Positions 1 through 9,801 of a stretch of 64,000 bases of DNA are shown in pieces. The position numbers and the translations under genes are program-made. Each line of letters starts with the position of its first letter. Within the stretch, counting starts at the first letter, position 1. The DNA is taken from contig NZ_FNDJ01000012.1 in NCBI RefSeq assembly GCF_900099965.1, positions 62,001-126,000 of the forward strand, read 5' to 3'. Below the pieces are notes generated by a model. It saw nothing but the letters and a program-made list of their open reading frames with translations, was not told the origin of the DNA and ran no database searches. Source of the stretch: Nonomuraea jiangxiensis. Its GTDB lineage: Bacteria > Actinomycetota > Actinomycetes > Streptosporangiales > Streptosporangiaceae.

Positions 1-2174
1 GAGATGTCGCCCTCGACGCGGTCGCGCAGCGGGCCCAGGTCGTCGATGGCGCGCGGCACGATCTCCTCCAGGGCCAGCGGTTCCGGGGCCGCGCCGAGCA
101 CGCCGGCCTGCAGGCGGCTCATGTCGAGCAGGTTCGCCACCAGCCGGCCCAGCTTGTCCAGCGATTCCTTCGCGGTGGCCAGCAGTTCGGCGCGATCGTG
201 GTCGCTCCACGCGACGTCGGTGTTGCCCAGGCTCTCGACCGCGGCCTTGGCCGAGGCGAGCGGGGTGCGCAGGTCGTGGCTGACGGCGGCGAGCAGCGCG
301 GTGCGCATCTTGTCGGCCTCTGCCAGCGGGCGGGCCTGCTCGGCCGCCTCCTGAAGGCGTTCCTGGCGCAGCGCGACGGCGGTCTCGGCGGCGAACGCCT
401 CCAGCACCGTACGGTCGGCGGCGTCCAGCGGCCCGCCCTGGGCGGCCAGGATCATGTCGTCGTCGATGACCACGTCCGTGTCGGACTGCCCGGGGCAGGT
501 GGACGGCGCGCCGCCGGAGGTCGCCACGATCCGCCAGGCGTCGGGATCCGACTGGTCGTCGGGGGTGCGGGCGGCCTCGGACCGTCGCTCCAGCAGGGTG
601 ACGGAGGTCAGGCCGAAGGTCTCGCGGGTACGTTCCAGCAGCGACGGCACGGCGGCCTGGCCACGCAGCACGTGCCCGGCCAGCGTGGACAGCAGCTCGG
701 CGTCGGCGCTGGCGCGGGCGGCCTCACGAGTGCGGCGGGCGGCGATGTCCACGATCGTGGAGACCGCGGCGGCCACCACCACGAACACCAGCAGCGCGAA
801 CAGGTTCTCCGGGTCGTTGATGGTGAACTCGCCGATCGGCGGCGTGAAGTAGTAGTTGAGCAGCAGCGACCCGCCGACAGCCGCGGTGATGGCCGGCCAC
901 ATGCCCCCCGCCAGCGCGACCCCGACGGTCAGCGTGAGGAAGAACAGGATCTCGCTGGGCAGCGACACCACGTCCCGGAACGGGACCAGCGCCGCCGTCA
1001 GCAGCGGCATCCCCGCCACCGCCATCACCCAGCCGCTCAGCCGCCGCTTGCGGGTCAACGCGGCCCGGGTGAGAGCGGGGCGGCGCCGCCCCTTCTTGGC
1101 CTCGTCGTGGGTGATCATGTGGACGTCGATGGAGCCCGACCGGGAGGTGGTCTCCACCCCCACGCCCCGCGAGAAGAGTTGCGCGAACCGGCCGCGCCGG
1201 GAGGCGCCGAGGACGAGCTGGGTGGCGTTGACCCCGCGGGCGAAGTCCAGCAGGGCACGCGGGACGTCGTCGCCGACGACCTGGTGGTAGGTGCCGCCCA
1301 TGCTCTCGACCAGGGTGCGCTGGCGGGCCAGGCTGGCCGGGTCGGCCCCGGCCAGCCCGTCGGCGCTGGTGACGTGGACGGCCAGCAGGTCGGCGCCCTT
1401 GGTCCGGGCGGCGATGCGGGCGGCCCTGCGTACCAGGGTGTCGCCTTCCGGGCCGCCGGTCAGGGCGACCACCACCCGTTCGCGGGCCTCCCAGGTGGTG
1501 GCGATGCCGTGCTCGGCGCGGTAGTGGTCGAGCTGGTCGTCCACCTTGCCCGCCACCCACAGCAGCGCCAGCTCGCGCAGCGCGGTGAGGTTGCCGATCC
1601 GGAAGTAGTTCGACAGCGCGGCGTCGACCTTCTCCGGCGCGTAGACGTTGCCGTGCGCCATGCGGCGGCGCAGCGCGTCCGGTGACATGTCGACCAGCTC
1701 GACCTGGTGGGCCCGCCGCACCACCTCGTCCGGTACGGTCTCCCGCTGCGGCACGCCGGTGATCTCCTGGACCACGTCGTTGACCGACTCCAGGTGCTGG
1801 ATGTTGACCGTCGAGACGACGTCGATCCCGGCGTCCAGGATCTCGTCGATGTCCTGCCAGCGCTTGACGTGCTTCGAGCCCGGCACGTTGGTGTGGGCCA
1901 GCTCGTCGATCAGCGCCACCTTGGGCTCACGGGCGATCACCGCCGCGGTGTCCAGTTCGGCGAAGGTGGCGCCCCGGTGCGTCACCGTCTTCCGCGGGAT
2001 CACCTCCATGCCCTCCAGGAGGGCTGTGGTGCGGGGGCGGCCGTGTGTCTCGACGAGCCCCACGACCACGTCCCGGCCGCGCTCGCACGCCCTGCGGCCC
2101 TCGCTCAGCATCGCGTACGTCTTGCCGACCCCGGGGGCCGCCCCGAGGTAGACCCGCAGGCGGCCTCGTCTCAT
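1..2174 (-). CDS. kdpD: KdpD osmosensitive K+ channel sensor histidine kinase (partial, C-terminus beyond window)
   Basis: Membrane sensor kinase of the KdpDE two-component system, which induces the kdp operon under K+ limitation. 724 codons are visible; the frame is still open at the left edge, so the ATPase domain and kdpE lie outside. The N-terminus reads MRRGRLRVYLGAAPGVGKT, with the Walker A-like GAAPGVGKT at about residues 11-19, followed by ALIDELAHTN, typical of the KdpD domain. A universal-stress-like domain follows, then four membrane segments (DUF4118) at about residues 378-480, a GAF-like stretch, and the phospho-acceptor box SHDLRTPLAS with His near residue 633. The ATG overlaps the kdpC stop (ATGA), so translation is probably coupled. 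Identification is secure. Confidence 0.93.
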   Translation of the reverse strand, partial: MRRGRLRVYLGAAPGVGKTYAMLSEGRRACERGRDVVVGLVETHGRPRTTALLEGMEVIPRKTVTHRGATFAELDTAAVIAREPKVALIDELAHTNVPGSKHVKRWQDIDEILDAGIDVVSTVNIQHLESVNDVVQEITGVPQRETVPDEVVRRAHQVELVDMSPDALRRRMAHGNVYAPEKVDAALSNYFRIGNLTALRELALLWVAGKVDDQLDHYRAEHGIATTWEARERVVVALTGGPEGDTLVRRAARIAARTKGADLLAVHVTSADGLAGADPASLARQRTLVESMGGTYHQVVGDDVPRALLDFARGVNATQLVLGASRRGRFAQLFSRGVGVETTSRSGSIDVHMITHDEAKKGRRRPALTRAALTRKRRLSGWVMAVAGMPLLTAALVPFRDVVSLPSEILFFLTLTVGVALAGGMWPAITAAVGGSLLLNYYFTPPIGEFTINDPENLFALLVFVVVAAAVSTIVDIAARRTREAARASADAELLSTLAGHVLRGQAAVPSLLERTRETFGLTSVTLLERRSEAARTPDDQSDPDAWRIVATSGGAPSTCPGQSDTDVVIDDDMILAAQGGPLDAADRTVLEAFAAETAVALRQERLQEAAEQARPLAEADKMRTALLAAVSHDLRTPLASAKAAVESLGNTDVAWSDHDRAELLATAKESLDKLGRLVANLLDMSRLQAGVLGAAPEPLALEEIVPRAIDDLGPLRDRVEGDI

Positions 2175-3031
2175 GACCGGTCGAGCGCCAGGTTGAGTTC
2201 GAGCACGTTGACCGCGGGCTCGCCCATGAAGCCCAGGGCCCGGCCGGTGGTGTGCTCGCCGATCAGCGCCTTCACCTGGTCGACGGAGATCCCGCGTTCC
2301 TTCGCCACCCGAGGCGCCTGGAGGTCGGCGTAGGCCACGGTTATGTGCGGGTCGAGGCCGGAGCCGCTGGCCGTCACCGCGTCCGCCGGCACGGCGGGCG
2401 TTCCGGCCGTGCCCCTGATCGGGACCGTACGACCAGCCGCGTAGTCCTCACCCGGCTTGCCGCATTCCACCTTCCTGCCCTGGTACTCGGCGATGAAGGG
2501 GGTGGCGGGGCAGGCCTGGTTGACGCTCACGGCGCGGCCGGGGAAGACCTTCAGCACCGCGCCCACCCCGTCCGAGGTGCAGTACGGGCGGGCGCCGCTG
2601 ACGCCCTCCAGCTCGCCGACGGCCTTGGACCGGGCGCAGACCTGGGTGAGCAGCGACTGCTTGCCCTCGTCCGGGTTGCCCTCCTCGTCCTTGGCCCCCG
2701 GCACCGGCAGCATGTCCACGACGTCCTCCGGGCCCAGGTTACTGGCCGACGTGGAGGTCGGGTCGTAGCCGTCCCCGGCCGCGGACGGCCGGGACTGGAA
2801 GTATTTCCCGATCGGGTTGCCGTCGACGTCGGTGAAGGACTGGCCGATGATCGAGCTGCCCACGTCCTTGCCACCGGCCTGGATGATGGAGCCGTTGGCG
2901 TTGCCGTTGAACAGGGCCTGCGCCACGCCGGTCGTGACCAGCGGGTAGATGAGGCCGAGCAGCACGGTCAGCACCACGACCGCCCTGAGCGCGGCGACGT
3001 GCTGGCGGATCCAGCTAGGCATTCTGTCCAT
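2171..3031 (-). CDS. kdpC: Potassium-transporting ATPase subunit KdpC
   Basis: Stabilising accessory subunit of the KdpFABC K+ pump. 286 aa, longer than the roughly 190 aa of E. coli KdpC; the extra length lies in the extracytoplasmic part, where inserts rich in Gly, Pro and acidic residues occur. One N-terminal membrane anchor (about residues 15-37) is followed by conserved KdpC segments: SRPSAAGDGYDPTSTSASNLG in the middle and DLQAPRVAKERGI plus NVLELNLALD near the end. The start ATG abuts the kdpB stop with no gap, and its stop overlaps the kdpD start. Four Cys residues in the extracytoplasmic insert could form disulfides (inference). Confidence 0.95.
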   Translation of the reverse strand: MDRMPSWIRQHVAALRAVVVLTVLLGLIYPLVTTGVAQALFNGNANGSIIQAGGKDVGSSIIGQSFTDVDGNPIGKYFQSRPSAAGDGYDPTSTSASNLGPEDVVDMLPVPGAKDEEGNPDEGKQSLLTQVCARSKAVGELEGVSGARPYCTSDGVGAVLKVFPGRAVSVNQACPATPFIAEYQGRKVECGKPGEDYAAGRTVPIRGTAGTPAVPADAVTASGSGLDPHITVAYADLQAPRVAKERGISVDQVKALIGEHTTGRALGFMGEPAVNVLELNLALDRS

Positions 3032-5146
3032 TTATGACATCCCCGGAAGGAACTGAATCAGCAGGTCGATGAGTTTGATGCCGATGAACGGGACGATGAT
3101 CCCGCCCAGGCCGTACAGGTAGAGGTTGCGGGAGAGCAGCTTGGAGGCGCTGGAGGGCCGGTAACGAACCCCGCGCAGCGCCAGCGGGATCAGCGCCACG
3201 ATGACGACCGCGTTGAAGATCACCGCCGACAGGACGGCGGACTGCGGGCTGGTCAGGCGCATGACGTTGAGGGCGTCCAGGCCCGGGTAGACCGCCGCGA
3301 ACATCGCCGGGATGATCGCGAAATACTTGGCGATGTCGTTGGCGATGGAGAACGTGGTCAGCGCGCCCCGGGTGATGAGCAGTTGCTTGCCGATCTCGAC
3401 GATCTCGATGAGCTTGGTGGGGTTGGAGTCGAGGTCGACCATGTTCCCGGCCTCCTTGGCGGCCGAGGTGCCGGTGTTCATGGCCACGCCGACGTCGGAC
3501 TGGGCCAGGGCGGGGGCGTCGTTGGTGCCGTCGCCGGTCATGGCGACCAGCCGGCCGCCTTCCTGTTCCTTCCTGATCAGGGCGAGCTTGTCCTCGGGGG
3601 TGGCCTCGGCCAGGAAGTCGTCCACTCCGGCCTCGTCGGCGATGGCCTTGGCGGTCAGCGGGTTGTCACCGGTGATCATGACGGTGCGGATGCCCATCCG
3701 GCGCATCTCGTCGAACCGTTCCCGCATGCCGGCCTTGACCACGTCCTTGAGGTGGATGACGCCGAGCACCCGGCCCTGCTCGGCCACGACGAGGGGCGTG
3801 CCGCCGGAGGCGGAGATGCCGTCCACGAGGTGACCGACCTCGTCGGTGGGGTGGCCGCCGGCGTCGCGCACCCATTTCATGACGGCGGTGGCGGCGCCCT
3901 TGCGTACCTGGCGGCCGTCGAGGTTCACCCCGGACATGCGGGTCTGCGCGGTGAACGCCACCCACTCTGCGCCGTGGATCTCGCGCTCGCGCAACCCGTA
4001 GCGTTCCTTGGCGAACACCACGATCGAGCGGCCCTCGGGGGTCTCGTCGGCCAGGCTGGACAGCTGGGCGGCCTCGGCGAGCTGCTGCTCGCTGACACCG
4101 GCCACGGGTACGAACTCGCTGGCCTGCCGGTTGCCGAGGGTGATGGTGCCGGTCTTGTCCAGCAGCAGCGTGGACACGTCACCGGCGGCCTCCACCGCCC
4201 GGCCGCTCATGGCCAGGACGTTGCGCTGCACGAGGCGGTCCATGCCGGCGATGCCGATGGCCGACAGCAACGCGCCGATGGTCGTCGGGATCAGACACAC
4301 GATCAGCGAGACCAGCACGATACCGGTGACGCCGTCGCCGGTGAGGGCGATGGAGTCGGCCACGCCGGGGTTGACCAGCTTGGAGTAGATGGCCAGCGGC
4401 TGCATGGTGACCGTGGCGACCAGGAAGATGATCGTCAGCGCGGCGAGCAGGATGTTGAGGGCGATCTCGTTGGGGGTCTTCTGCCGGTTGGCGCCCTCGA
4501 CCAGCGCGATCATGCGGTCGATGAAGCTTTCACCCGGCTTCTGGGTGATCTGGACGATGATCCGGTCGGACAGGACCCTGGTTCCGCCGGTCACGGCGGA
4601 CCGGTCGCCGCCGGACTCGCGGATGACCGGGGCGGACTCGCCAGTGATGGCCGACTCGTCCACCGACGCGATGCCCTCCACCACATCGCCGTCACCCGGG
4701 ACGACCTCCCCGGCCTCGACGATCACGAAGTCGCCCTGCTGGAGCTCGGCCGCGCCGACGACGTCCCAGTCGGCGGCGGCGCGGCTCTTCAGGCGGCGGG
4801 CGGTGGTGTCGCGCTTGGCCGCCCGCAGCGTGGCGGCCTGCGCCTTGCCCCGGCCCTCGGCGACCGCCTCGGCCAGGTTCGCGAACACCACGGTCAGCCA
4901 CAGCCACACCACGATGGCCCAGGCGAAGAACGAGGGATCCAGGACGGCCAGCACGGTGGTGAACACCGCGCCGACTTCCACGATGAACATGACGGGGTTG
5001 CGCCACAGGGTCACCGGATTGAGCTTCTTCAGCGCGTCCGGGAGCGAACTGATCAGCTGTTTGGGGTCGAGCAGGCCGCCGCTGACCCGGCCGTTCTTCT
5101 TGGGCGCGGGTGCCTGGCTCGGCGCCTCGAGCACAGAGGTTGACAT
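3032..5146 (-). CDS. kdpB: Potassium-transporting P-type ATPase subunit KdpB
   Basis: Catalytic subunit that couples ATP hydrolysis to K+ uptake. 704 aa, usual length. The phosphorylation motif DKTGT has its Asp at residue 330; the actuator motif TGES, the hinge [16 protein letters not shown] and the membrane segment with [11 protein letters not shown] are all intact, so the enzyme should be active. The first 20 or so residues are a Pro/Ala-rich cytoplasmic extension. One nucleotide separates it from the kdpA stop, and kdpC follows directly. No unusual residue was seen at the catalytic positions. Confidence 0.98.
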   Translation of the reverse strand: MSTSVLEAPSQAPAPKKNGRVSGGLLDPKQLISSLPDALKKLNPVTLWRNPVMFIVEVGAVFTTVLAVLDPSFFAWAIVVWLWLTVVFANLAEAVAEGRGKAQAATLRAAKRDTTARRLKSRAAADWDVVGAAELQQGDFVIVEAGEVVPGDGDVVEGIASVDESAITGESAPVIRESGGDRSAVTGGTRVLSDRIIVQITQKPGESFIDRMIALVEGANRQKTPNEIALNILLAALTIIFLVATVTMQPLAIYSKLVNPGVADSIALTGDGVTGIVLVSLIVCLIPTTIGALLSAIGIAGMDRLVQRNVLAMSGRAVEAAGDVSTLLLDKTGTITLGNRQASEFVPVAGVSEQQLAEAAQLSSLADETPEGRSIVVFAKERYGLREREIHGAEWVAFTAQTRMSGVNLDGRQVRKGAATAVMKWVRDAGGHPTDEVGHLVDGISASGGTPLVVAEQGRVLGVIHLKDVVKAGMRERFDEMRRMGIRTVMITGDNPLTAKAIADEAGVDDFLAEATPEDKLALIRKEQEGGRLVAMTGDGTNDAPALAQSDVGVAMNTGTSAAKEAGNMVDLDSNPTKLIEIVEIGKQLLITRGALTTFSIANDIAKYFAIIPAMFAAVYPGLDALNVMRLTSPQSAVLSAVIFNAVVIVALIPLALRGVRYRPSSASKLLSRNLYLYGLGGIIVPFIGIKLIDLLIQFLPGMS

Positions 5147-5147
5147 T

Positions 5148-6809
5148 TCAGGACAGTCCTTCTGCGATGGGGCCGAGCGCGAGCGCCGGGAGGAAGGTCA
5201 GTGCGACCAGAATGATCGTCACGCCGACGACCATGGCGACGAACTGCGGCCGGTGCGTCGGCAGCGTGCCGATCGATTCGGGCACCGGCGCCTGCCTGGC
5301 CAGCGATCCGGCCAGGGCCAGTACCAGGATGATCGGCAGGAACCGGCCGAAGACCATGCACAACCCGGTCGCCACGTCGTACCAGGGGCTGTTGACCGTC
5401 AGGCCCGCGAACGCCGAGCCGTTGTTGTTGGAGGCGCTGGTGAAGGCGTACAGGATCTCGGACAGGCCGTGCGCCCCGCCGTTGAGCATGCTCGCCCGCT
5501 GCTCGGCCGAGCCCATCGCGAACGCGGTGCCGACCAGGACCAGGATCGGGGTGACCAGGAAGTAGGACGACGCGAGCTTGATCTCCCGGGGGCCGATCTT
5601 CTTGCCCAGGTATTCGGGGGTGCGGCCGACCATCAGCCCGGCCACGAACACCGTGATCACGGCCAGGATGAGCATGCCGTACAGGCCCGCGCCGACGCCG
5701 CCGGGGGCGACCTCGCCGAGCATCATGTTGAACATCGTCATCAGGCCGCCGAACGGCGTGTAGGAGTCGTGGAAGGAGTTCACGGCTCCGGTGCTGGTGA
5801 GCGTGGTGGCCGCGCCGAAGGTGGCGGAGTTCGAGACGCCGAACCTGACCTCCTTGCCCTCCATGGCCGCCCCGACCGCCTGGGAGACGGTGGCGTTGCC
5901 GCCCAGCTCGAACGCGTTGGTCAGCAGCACGCTGGCCAGCGCGATGATGCCCATCACCGCGACGATCGCGTAGCCCTGCCGGACCTGGCCGACCATCCGG
6001 CCGAAGGTGCGCGGCAGCGCGAACGGGATCACCAGGATCAGGAAGATCTCCAGCCAGTTGGTCCAGGCGGTGGCGTTCTCGAACGGGTGGGCGGAGTTGG
6101 CGTTGTAGAAACCGCCGCCGTTGGTGCCCAGCTCCTTGATCGCCTCCTGGGAGGCGACCGGGCCACCGGTGATCGTCTGGGTGCCGCCGGTCAAGGTGGT
6201 GATCTGGTGCCCGCTAGAGAAGTTCTGGATCACCCCGCCCGCCACCAGCACGAGCGCCCCGACGAACGCGATCGGCAGCAGGATGCGGACCGAACCGCGA
6301 ACCAGGTCCACCCAGAAGTTGCCCAGCGTCCCGGACCTGCGCCGGGCGAACCCGCGTACCAGCGCGATCGCCACCGCCATACCCACGGCCGCCGAGACGA
6401 AGTTCTGCACCGCCAGCGCGGCCATCTGGGTCAGGTGGCCCATGGTGGACTCACCGGAATAGGCCTGCCAGTTGGTGTTGGTGACGAAGCTGATCGCGGT
6501 GTTCCACGCGACGTGGTCGGTCACCGGCGGGCGCCCCAGGCTCAGCGGCAGCTTGTCCTGCAACCGCTGGATTCCGTACACGACCAGGATGGACAGCACC
6601 GAGAACGCCAGCAGGCTCCGCGCGTAGACGCCCCAGCTCTGCTCGGTGTCGGCCCGGACGCCGAGCAGGCGGTAGACGACCCGCTCGACGACGTTGTGCC
6701 GGGTGGTCGTGTAGACGCGGTACATGTAGTCGCCGAGCGGCTTGTGCACCAGGACCATGGCGAGGATCAGGGACGCGATGAAGAGCATCCCCGCAGCGGT
6801 GGCGTTCAT
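5148..6809 (-). CDS. kdpA: Potassium-transporting ATPase subunit KdpA
   Basis: K+-binding, channel-like subunit of KdpFABC, related to the Trk/Ktr family. 553 aa with about ten hydrophobic segments. Conserved selectivity-loop sequences are visible, including [10 protein letters not shown] (first half) and [18 protein letters not shown] (middle). The start is set by the kdpF stop, which overlaps the kdpA ATG by one base (TGATG); this close coupling is typical of the operon. The order F-A-B-C-D is the classical arrangement. Confidence 0.97.
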   Translation of the reverse strand: MNATAAGMLFIASLILAMVLVHKPLGDYMYRVYTTTRHNVVERVVYRLLGVRADTEQSWGVYARSLLAFSVLSILVVYGIQRLQDKLPLSLGRPPVTDHVAWNTAISFVTNTNWQAYSGESTMGHLTQMAALAVQNFVSAAVGMAVAIALVRGFARRRSGTLGNFWVDLVRGSVRILLPIAFVGALVLVAGGVIQNFSSGHQITTLTGGTQTITGGPVASQEAIKELGTNGGGFYNANSAHPFENATAWTNWLEIFLILVIPFALPRTFGRMVGQVRQGYAIVAVMGIIALASVLLTNAFELGGNATVSQAVGAAMEGKEVRFGVSNSATFGAATTLTSTGAVNSFHDSYTPFGGLMTMFNMMLGEVAPGGVGAGLYGMLILAVITVFVAGLMVGRTPEYLGKKIGPREIKLASSYFLVTPILVLVGTAFAMGSAEQRASMLNGGAHGLSEILYAFTSASNNNGSAFAGLTVNSPWYDVATGLCMVFGRFLPIILVLALAGSLARQAPVPESIGTLPTHRPQFVAMVVGVTIILVALTFLPALALGPIAEGLS

Positions 6810-6898
6810 CAGAACCGCTCCGGGAACAGCAGCGCCGCGACCATGAAAATCACTAAGGCCACCGCGATCACGAGGCCGGTGGCGTTGATCGCGCTCAT
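6809..6898 (-). CDS. kdpF: KdpF, small subunit of the Kdp K+ pump (29 aa)
   Basis: Single-span peptide that stabilises the KdpABC complex in E. coli. The 29-aa product begins [18 protein letters not shown] and ends LLFPERF: one hydrophobic helix followed by a short charged tail, the same length and tail shape as E. coli KdpF. Its ATG overlaps the stop of the preceding 27-aa ORF by four bases, and its stop shares one base with the kdpA start. It is too short for most gene finders. Assignment rests on length, sequence pattern and position. Confidence 0.88.
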   Translation of the reverse strand: MSAINATGLVIAVALVIFMVAALLFPERF

Positions 6899-6978
6899 GA
6901 GCGCTCCACCGCCTTCACCACAAGCCCGAAGACCGCGAAGATCGCGATCGTCAGGGCGACGAAGATGACGTCAGCCAT
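6895..6978 (-). CDS. 27-aa predicted membrane peptide, first ORF of the kdp operon
   Basis: The first open frame of the operon, directly upstream of kdpF. It starts [20 protein letters not shown] and ends VKAVERS: an acidic N-terminus, one hydrophobic helix of about 19 residues, then a basic/acidic tail, much like KdpF. A strong ribosome-binding site (GAGGAG) sits 6 nt before the ATG, and the stop overlaps the kdpF ATG (ATGA). These two signals make translation likely. It is not KdpF itself, which follows. A second small subunit, a regulator of the pump or a translation-coupling leader are all possible; nothing in the sequence decides between them. Confidence 0.7.
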   Translation of the reverse strand: MADVIFVALTIAIFAVFGLVVKAVERS

Positions 6979-7135
6979 CCCCACTCCTCAAAGCTTCGGA
7001 ACGCATTGCCGGCCGCCCGGTCGAGCGGCACCAGACAAGCAAAGCCCCGAATTGACCCAGATTTTCCGTTCTTGACGGGTTACCTACGTTTGAGGAGGGA
7101 TTCTTGATGACATCCGTACACCGTCCTCACGCCCG
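6979..7135 (-). promoter_or_regulatory. kdp operon leader/promoter region
   Basis: 157 bases between the APC permease stop and the first kdp-operon ORF, both on the minus strand. It must carry the kdp promoter unless the operon is read through from the permease. The only firm element is the GAGGAG ribosome-binding site just before the 27-aa ORF. I could not assign convincing -35/-10 boxes or a KdpE site, and I saw no fold resembling a c-di-AMP (ydaO) riboswitch. Confidence 0.4.
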
Positions 7136-9046
7136 TCAGCCGACGTGGACGCGGGGCCTGCGTTCCGGGTCCGGCTCGGCCTGACGCAGCACCTCTCGGC
7201 TCAGCGGCGGCACGTCGCCGCCACCGAAGACCAGATACCGCAGCATCGCCACGACGGGGTTGCCCTCGGCCCAGTGGAAGTAGATGTGCGGCACGGAGCC
7301 GGTCCGGTCGCGCAGGTAGAGCAGGAGGGCGGCCAGCGAGTTCGGCACGGCCGAGCTCTCGATGGCGAGGATCCGGTGGCCGAACCGTTCCTCCCCCTTG
7401 ACGTGCAGCTCCGTCTCGAACTCGGAGGCGTCCGGCACCGACACCTCCACGAACAGGACCGGCTCCGCCGTGCGCAGCCGGTGATTGATCCACTGTTCGC
7501 GCAGCTTGTCGGTGTACTCGGCCTGGTCCCGCGCGTTCGGCTCGTTGGCGATCAGGTGGATGTCGCCGCACGCCTCGTTGACGAACCGCTCGGCCAGCGG
7601 GTCGAGGCGTACCTCGGTGACCCGCAGCTCGGTGGAGCGGGTGGCGCGGGAGATCAGCGAGGTGATGACGATCGCCGCGATGAAGAACGACGCGATCTTC
7701 ACGCCGTCCGGCCGCTCGATCACGTTGTCCACCAGCGTGTACGCCAGCACGGCCGTGATCAGAGCGAACCCGGCGGTGGCCCCGTGCCGGCGTTTCCTCC
7801 TGGCCGACAGGGTCACGGCGACGGCGGCGGAGAGCATGAGCACGAGGACCCCGGTGGCGTACGCGCCGCCCTGGGCGTCCACGTCGGCGTCGAAGATGAC
7901 CGTGATGGCGAACGCGATGGCCGAGAACACCAGCACCAGCGGCCGCACCGCGCCGGTCCACTCCGGCGCCATGCCGTAGCGGGGCAGGTAGCGCGGCACC
8001 AGGTTGATCAGCCCGGCCATCGCCGAGGCCCCGGCGAACCAGAGGATGGCGATCGTCGAGACGTCGTACGCGGTGCCGAACCAGTCCCCCAGATACTGGT
8101 GCGCGAGATACGCCAGCGCCCGCCCGCTCGCGCTGCCGCCCTCCTCGAACTCCCGCTGCGGGATCAGCACGGTGGTGGCGAAGCTGGACAGGACCAGGAA
8201 GCCGCTCATGATGAGGGCGGCGGTGGTGAGCAGCCGCCGCGTGCCCCTGATCCGCCCCTGGATGTCGCCCTTGACCACCGGCATCACCGCGACGCCCGTC
8301 TCGAACCCGGACATGCCCAGCGCCAGCTTCGGCATGACCAGCAGCGACAGGCCGATCATGGCCGGCGGGCCGCTGAAGTTCAGGCTCAGCGCGCGCTGCC
8401 AGTCCACGACCAGCTGCGGCGCGCCGACGACGTGCACGACGGCGGTCGCCACCACGACCGCGTTCATGCCCAGGTAGACCAGGACCAGCAGGACGGCGAT
8501 GCCGATCGCCTCGGTGAAACCCATCAGGAACACGCCGCCGAGCAGCGCGAGCAGCACCAGCGTGACCAGGACCCGCTGCCCGTCCAGGAAGTCGGGCACG
8601 AACGGGTTCTCCAGGATGTGCGCGGTCGCGTCCGCCGCCGACAACGTCATCGTGATCACGAAGTCGGTGGCCGCGAAGCCGAGCAGGGCCAGCACGAACA
8701 GCTTGCCCCACCACTGCGGCGCCAGCTTCTCCAGCATCGCGATCGAGCCCTGCCCGTACGGGCTCTCCGCGGCCACCTGACGGTAGACCGGCAGCGCGCC
8801 CAGCAGCGTGAGCCCCACCAGGAACAGCGTGGCCAGCGGCGAGAGGAACCCGGCGGCCACGGCGGCGATGCCGGGCTGGTAGCCGAGGGTGGAGAAGTAG
8901 TCCACCCCGGTCAGGCACATCACCCGCCACCACGGGTGCTTCACGTGGGGACCGTGCTCTATCTGCTCGCGGTCGGTCTGCAGCCCCTGCAGCAGCCAGG
9001 AACGCAACGTCCCCGCAGTGGCGGCCGGCCGTTTCGCCAGCACCAT
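7136..9046 (-). CDS. APC-superfamily permease with C-terminal cytosolic domain
   Basis: 636-aa integral membrane protein with about 12 hydrophobic segments over residues 45-480. The first helix region reads [16 protein letters not shown], close to the conserved opening helix of APC permeases, and [15 protein letters not shown] follows. A soluble tail of about 145 residues ends in a basic stretch. Proteins like this are usually named amino-acid permeases, but the related KimA and Kup transporters carry K+, and this gene lies directly upstream of kdp on the same strand. The substrate is therefore open: K+ is an inference from context, amino acid the default from family. Start ATG at 9046; no alternative looks better. 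Confidence 0.8.
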   Translation of the reverse strand: MVLAKRPAATAGTLRSWLLQGLQTDREQIEHGPHVKHPWWRVMCLTGVDYFSTLGYQPGIAAVAAGFLSPLATLFLVGLTLLGALPVYRQVAAESPYGQGSIAMLEKLAPQWWGKLFVLALLGFAATDFVITMTLSAADATAHILENPFVPDFLDGQRVLVTLVLLALLGGVFLMGFTEAIGIAVLLVLVYLGMNAVVVATAVVHVVGAPQLVVDWQRALSLNFSGPPAMIGLSLLVMPKLALGMSGFETGVAVMPVVKGDIQGRIRGTRRLLTTAALIMSGFLVLSSFATTVLIPQREFEEGGSASGRALAYLAHQYLGDWFGTAYDVSTIAILWFAGASAMAGLINLVPRYLPRYGMAPEWTGAVRPLVLVFSAIAFAITVIFDADVDAQGGAYATGVLVLMLSAAVAVTLSARRKRRHGATAGFALITAVLAYTLVDNVIERPDGVKIASFFIAAIVITSLISRATRSTELRVTEVRLDPLAERFVNEACGDIHLIANEPNARDQAEYTDKLREQWINHRLRTAEPVLFVEVSVPDASEFETELHVKGEERFGHRILAIESSAVPNSLAALLLYLRDRTGSVPHIYFHWAEGNPVVAMLRYLVFGGGDVPPLSREVLRQAEPDPERRPRVHVG

Positions 9047-9248
9047 TCGGTCACCCCAAATCGCACAAATCCGTCAAATTAGCATAAAGACGCATTGCAC
9101 CTTACTGAGGGTCTGGGGGTGTTTGGCCTGGTTAGGGCGTCAAGAAGGCGTATGGAGGCGTATCGGGACAACCGGCGCCACCGGGCGTCGAGGGCTTCAC
9201 CGCGGCCCGTTCGCGGATGCGAGCGGGATCACCGAATCATCCGATGTC

Positions 9249-9283
9249 TTGACTTGACCCGCGCCACCGGGAAACCCTACGGT
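9249..9283 (+). promoter_or_regulatory. Promoter of the molybdenum hydroxylase operon (leaderless)
   Basis: TTGACC (9254-9259) and TACGGT (9278-9283) are 18 bp apart. The -10 box ends 8 nt before the ATG at 9292, and there is no Shine-Dalgarno sequence, so the transcript probably starts at or within two bases of the start codon. An overlapping TTGACT sits at 9249-9254. Confidence 0.6.
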
Positions 9284-9291
9284 TCGGCCAT

Positions 9292-9801
9292 ATGGAACAC
9301 GGTGATCCCTCCCTGCGGAGCTCCTCGGAATCGGCCGCGAACCGGCTGGTCGAGGTGACCTGCACGGTGAACGGAACGGCCCGGAGCCTGCGCGTTGACC
9401 CGCGGGCGACACTGCTCGACACCCTGCGCGAACGGCTGGAGCTGACCGGCACGAAGAAGGGCTGCGACCGCGGCCAGTGCGGGGCCTGCACGGTGCACGT
9501 GGACGGCAGGCGGGTGCTGTCGTGCCTGACCATGGTCGCCACGCTGGACGGCCGGGAGGTCACCACGATCGAGGGCCTGGCCGAGGGCGACCGGCTGCAC
9601 CCGGTGCAGAGGGCGTTCATCGACCAGGACGGGTTCCAGTGCGGCTTCTGCACGTCGGGGCAGATCATGTCGGCGGTGGCCCTGCTGCGCGAGGGGCACG
9701 CGAGCACGGACGGGGAGATCCGCGAGGCCATGTCGGGCAACATCTGCCGCTGCGGCGCCTACCCGAACATCGTCGAGGCCGTGAAGCAGGCGAGGTCCTG
9801 A
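9292..9801 (+). CDS. 2Fe-2S subunit of molybdenum hydroxylase (PaoA/CoxS type)
   Basis: Small iron-sulfur subunit of an aldehyde oxidase/xanthine-dehydrogenase-family enzyme. 169 aa. The N-terminal plant-type ferredoxin domain has GCDRGQCGACTVHVDGRRVLSC (a 2Fe-2S cluster site), and the C-terminal four-helix domain has CGFCTSGQ and ICRCGAYPN (second cluster), so both clusters should form. No Tat signal is visible, unlike E. coli PaoA, so the enzyme may be cytoplasmic. First gene of a three-gene operon; its stop shares one base with the next start (TGATG). It passes electrons from the Mo subunit to the FAD subunit. Confidence 0.93.
   Translation: MEHGDPSLRSSSESAANRLVEVTCTVNGTARSLRVDPRATLLDTLRERLELTGTKKGCDRGQCGACTVHVDGRRVLSCLTMVATLDGREVTTIEGLAEGDRLHPVQRAFIDQDGFQCGFCTSGQIMSAVALLREGHASTDGEIREAMSGNICRCGAYPNIVEAVKQARS

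Noticed and set aside
198-1685. Long plus-strand open frame of 495 codons
   Set aside because: Antisense to kdpD; Arg/Gly/His-rich product typical of GC-rich shadow frames and no family resemblance.
3383-5143. Plus-strand open frame of 586 codons
   Set aside because: Mirror of kdpB in a GC-rich genome; composition dominated by Gly, His, Asp and Val with no domain.
6979-7135. c-di-AMP (ydaO) riboswitch before kdp or the permease
   Set aside because: Looked for because of the K+ context; the 157-base region shows none of the conserved core.
7107-7184. 25-codon plus-strand ORF with GAGGAGG at 7092-7098
   Set aside because: Good ribosome-binding site, but it runs antisense into the APC permease end, is Arg/His-rich and has no protein-like pattern; left as a curiosity.
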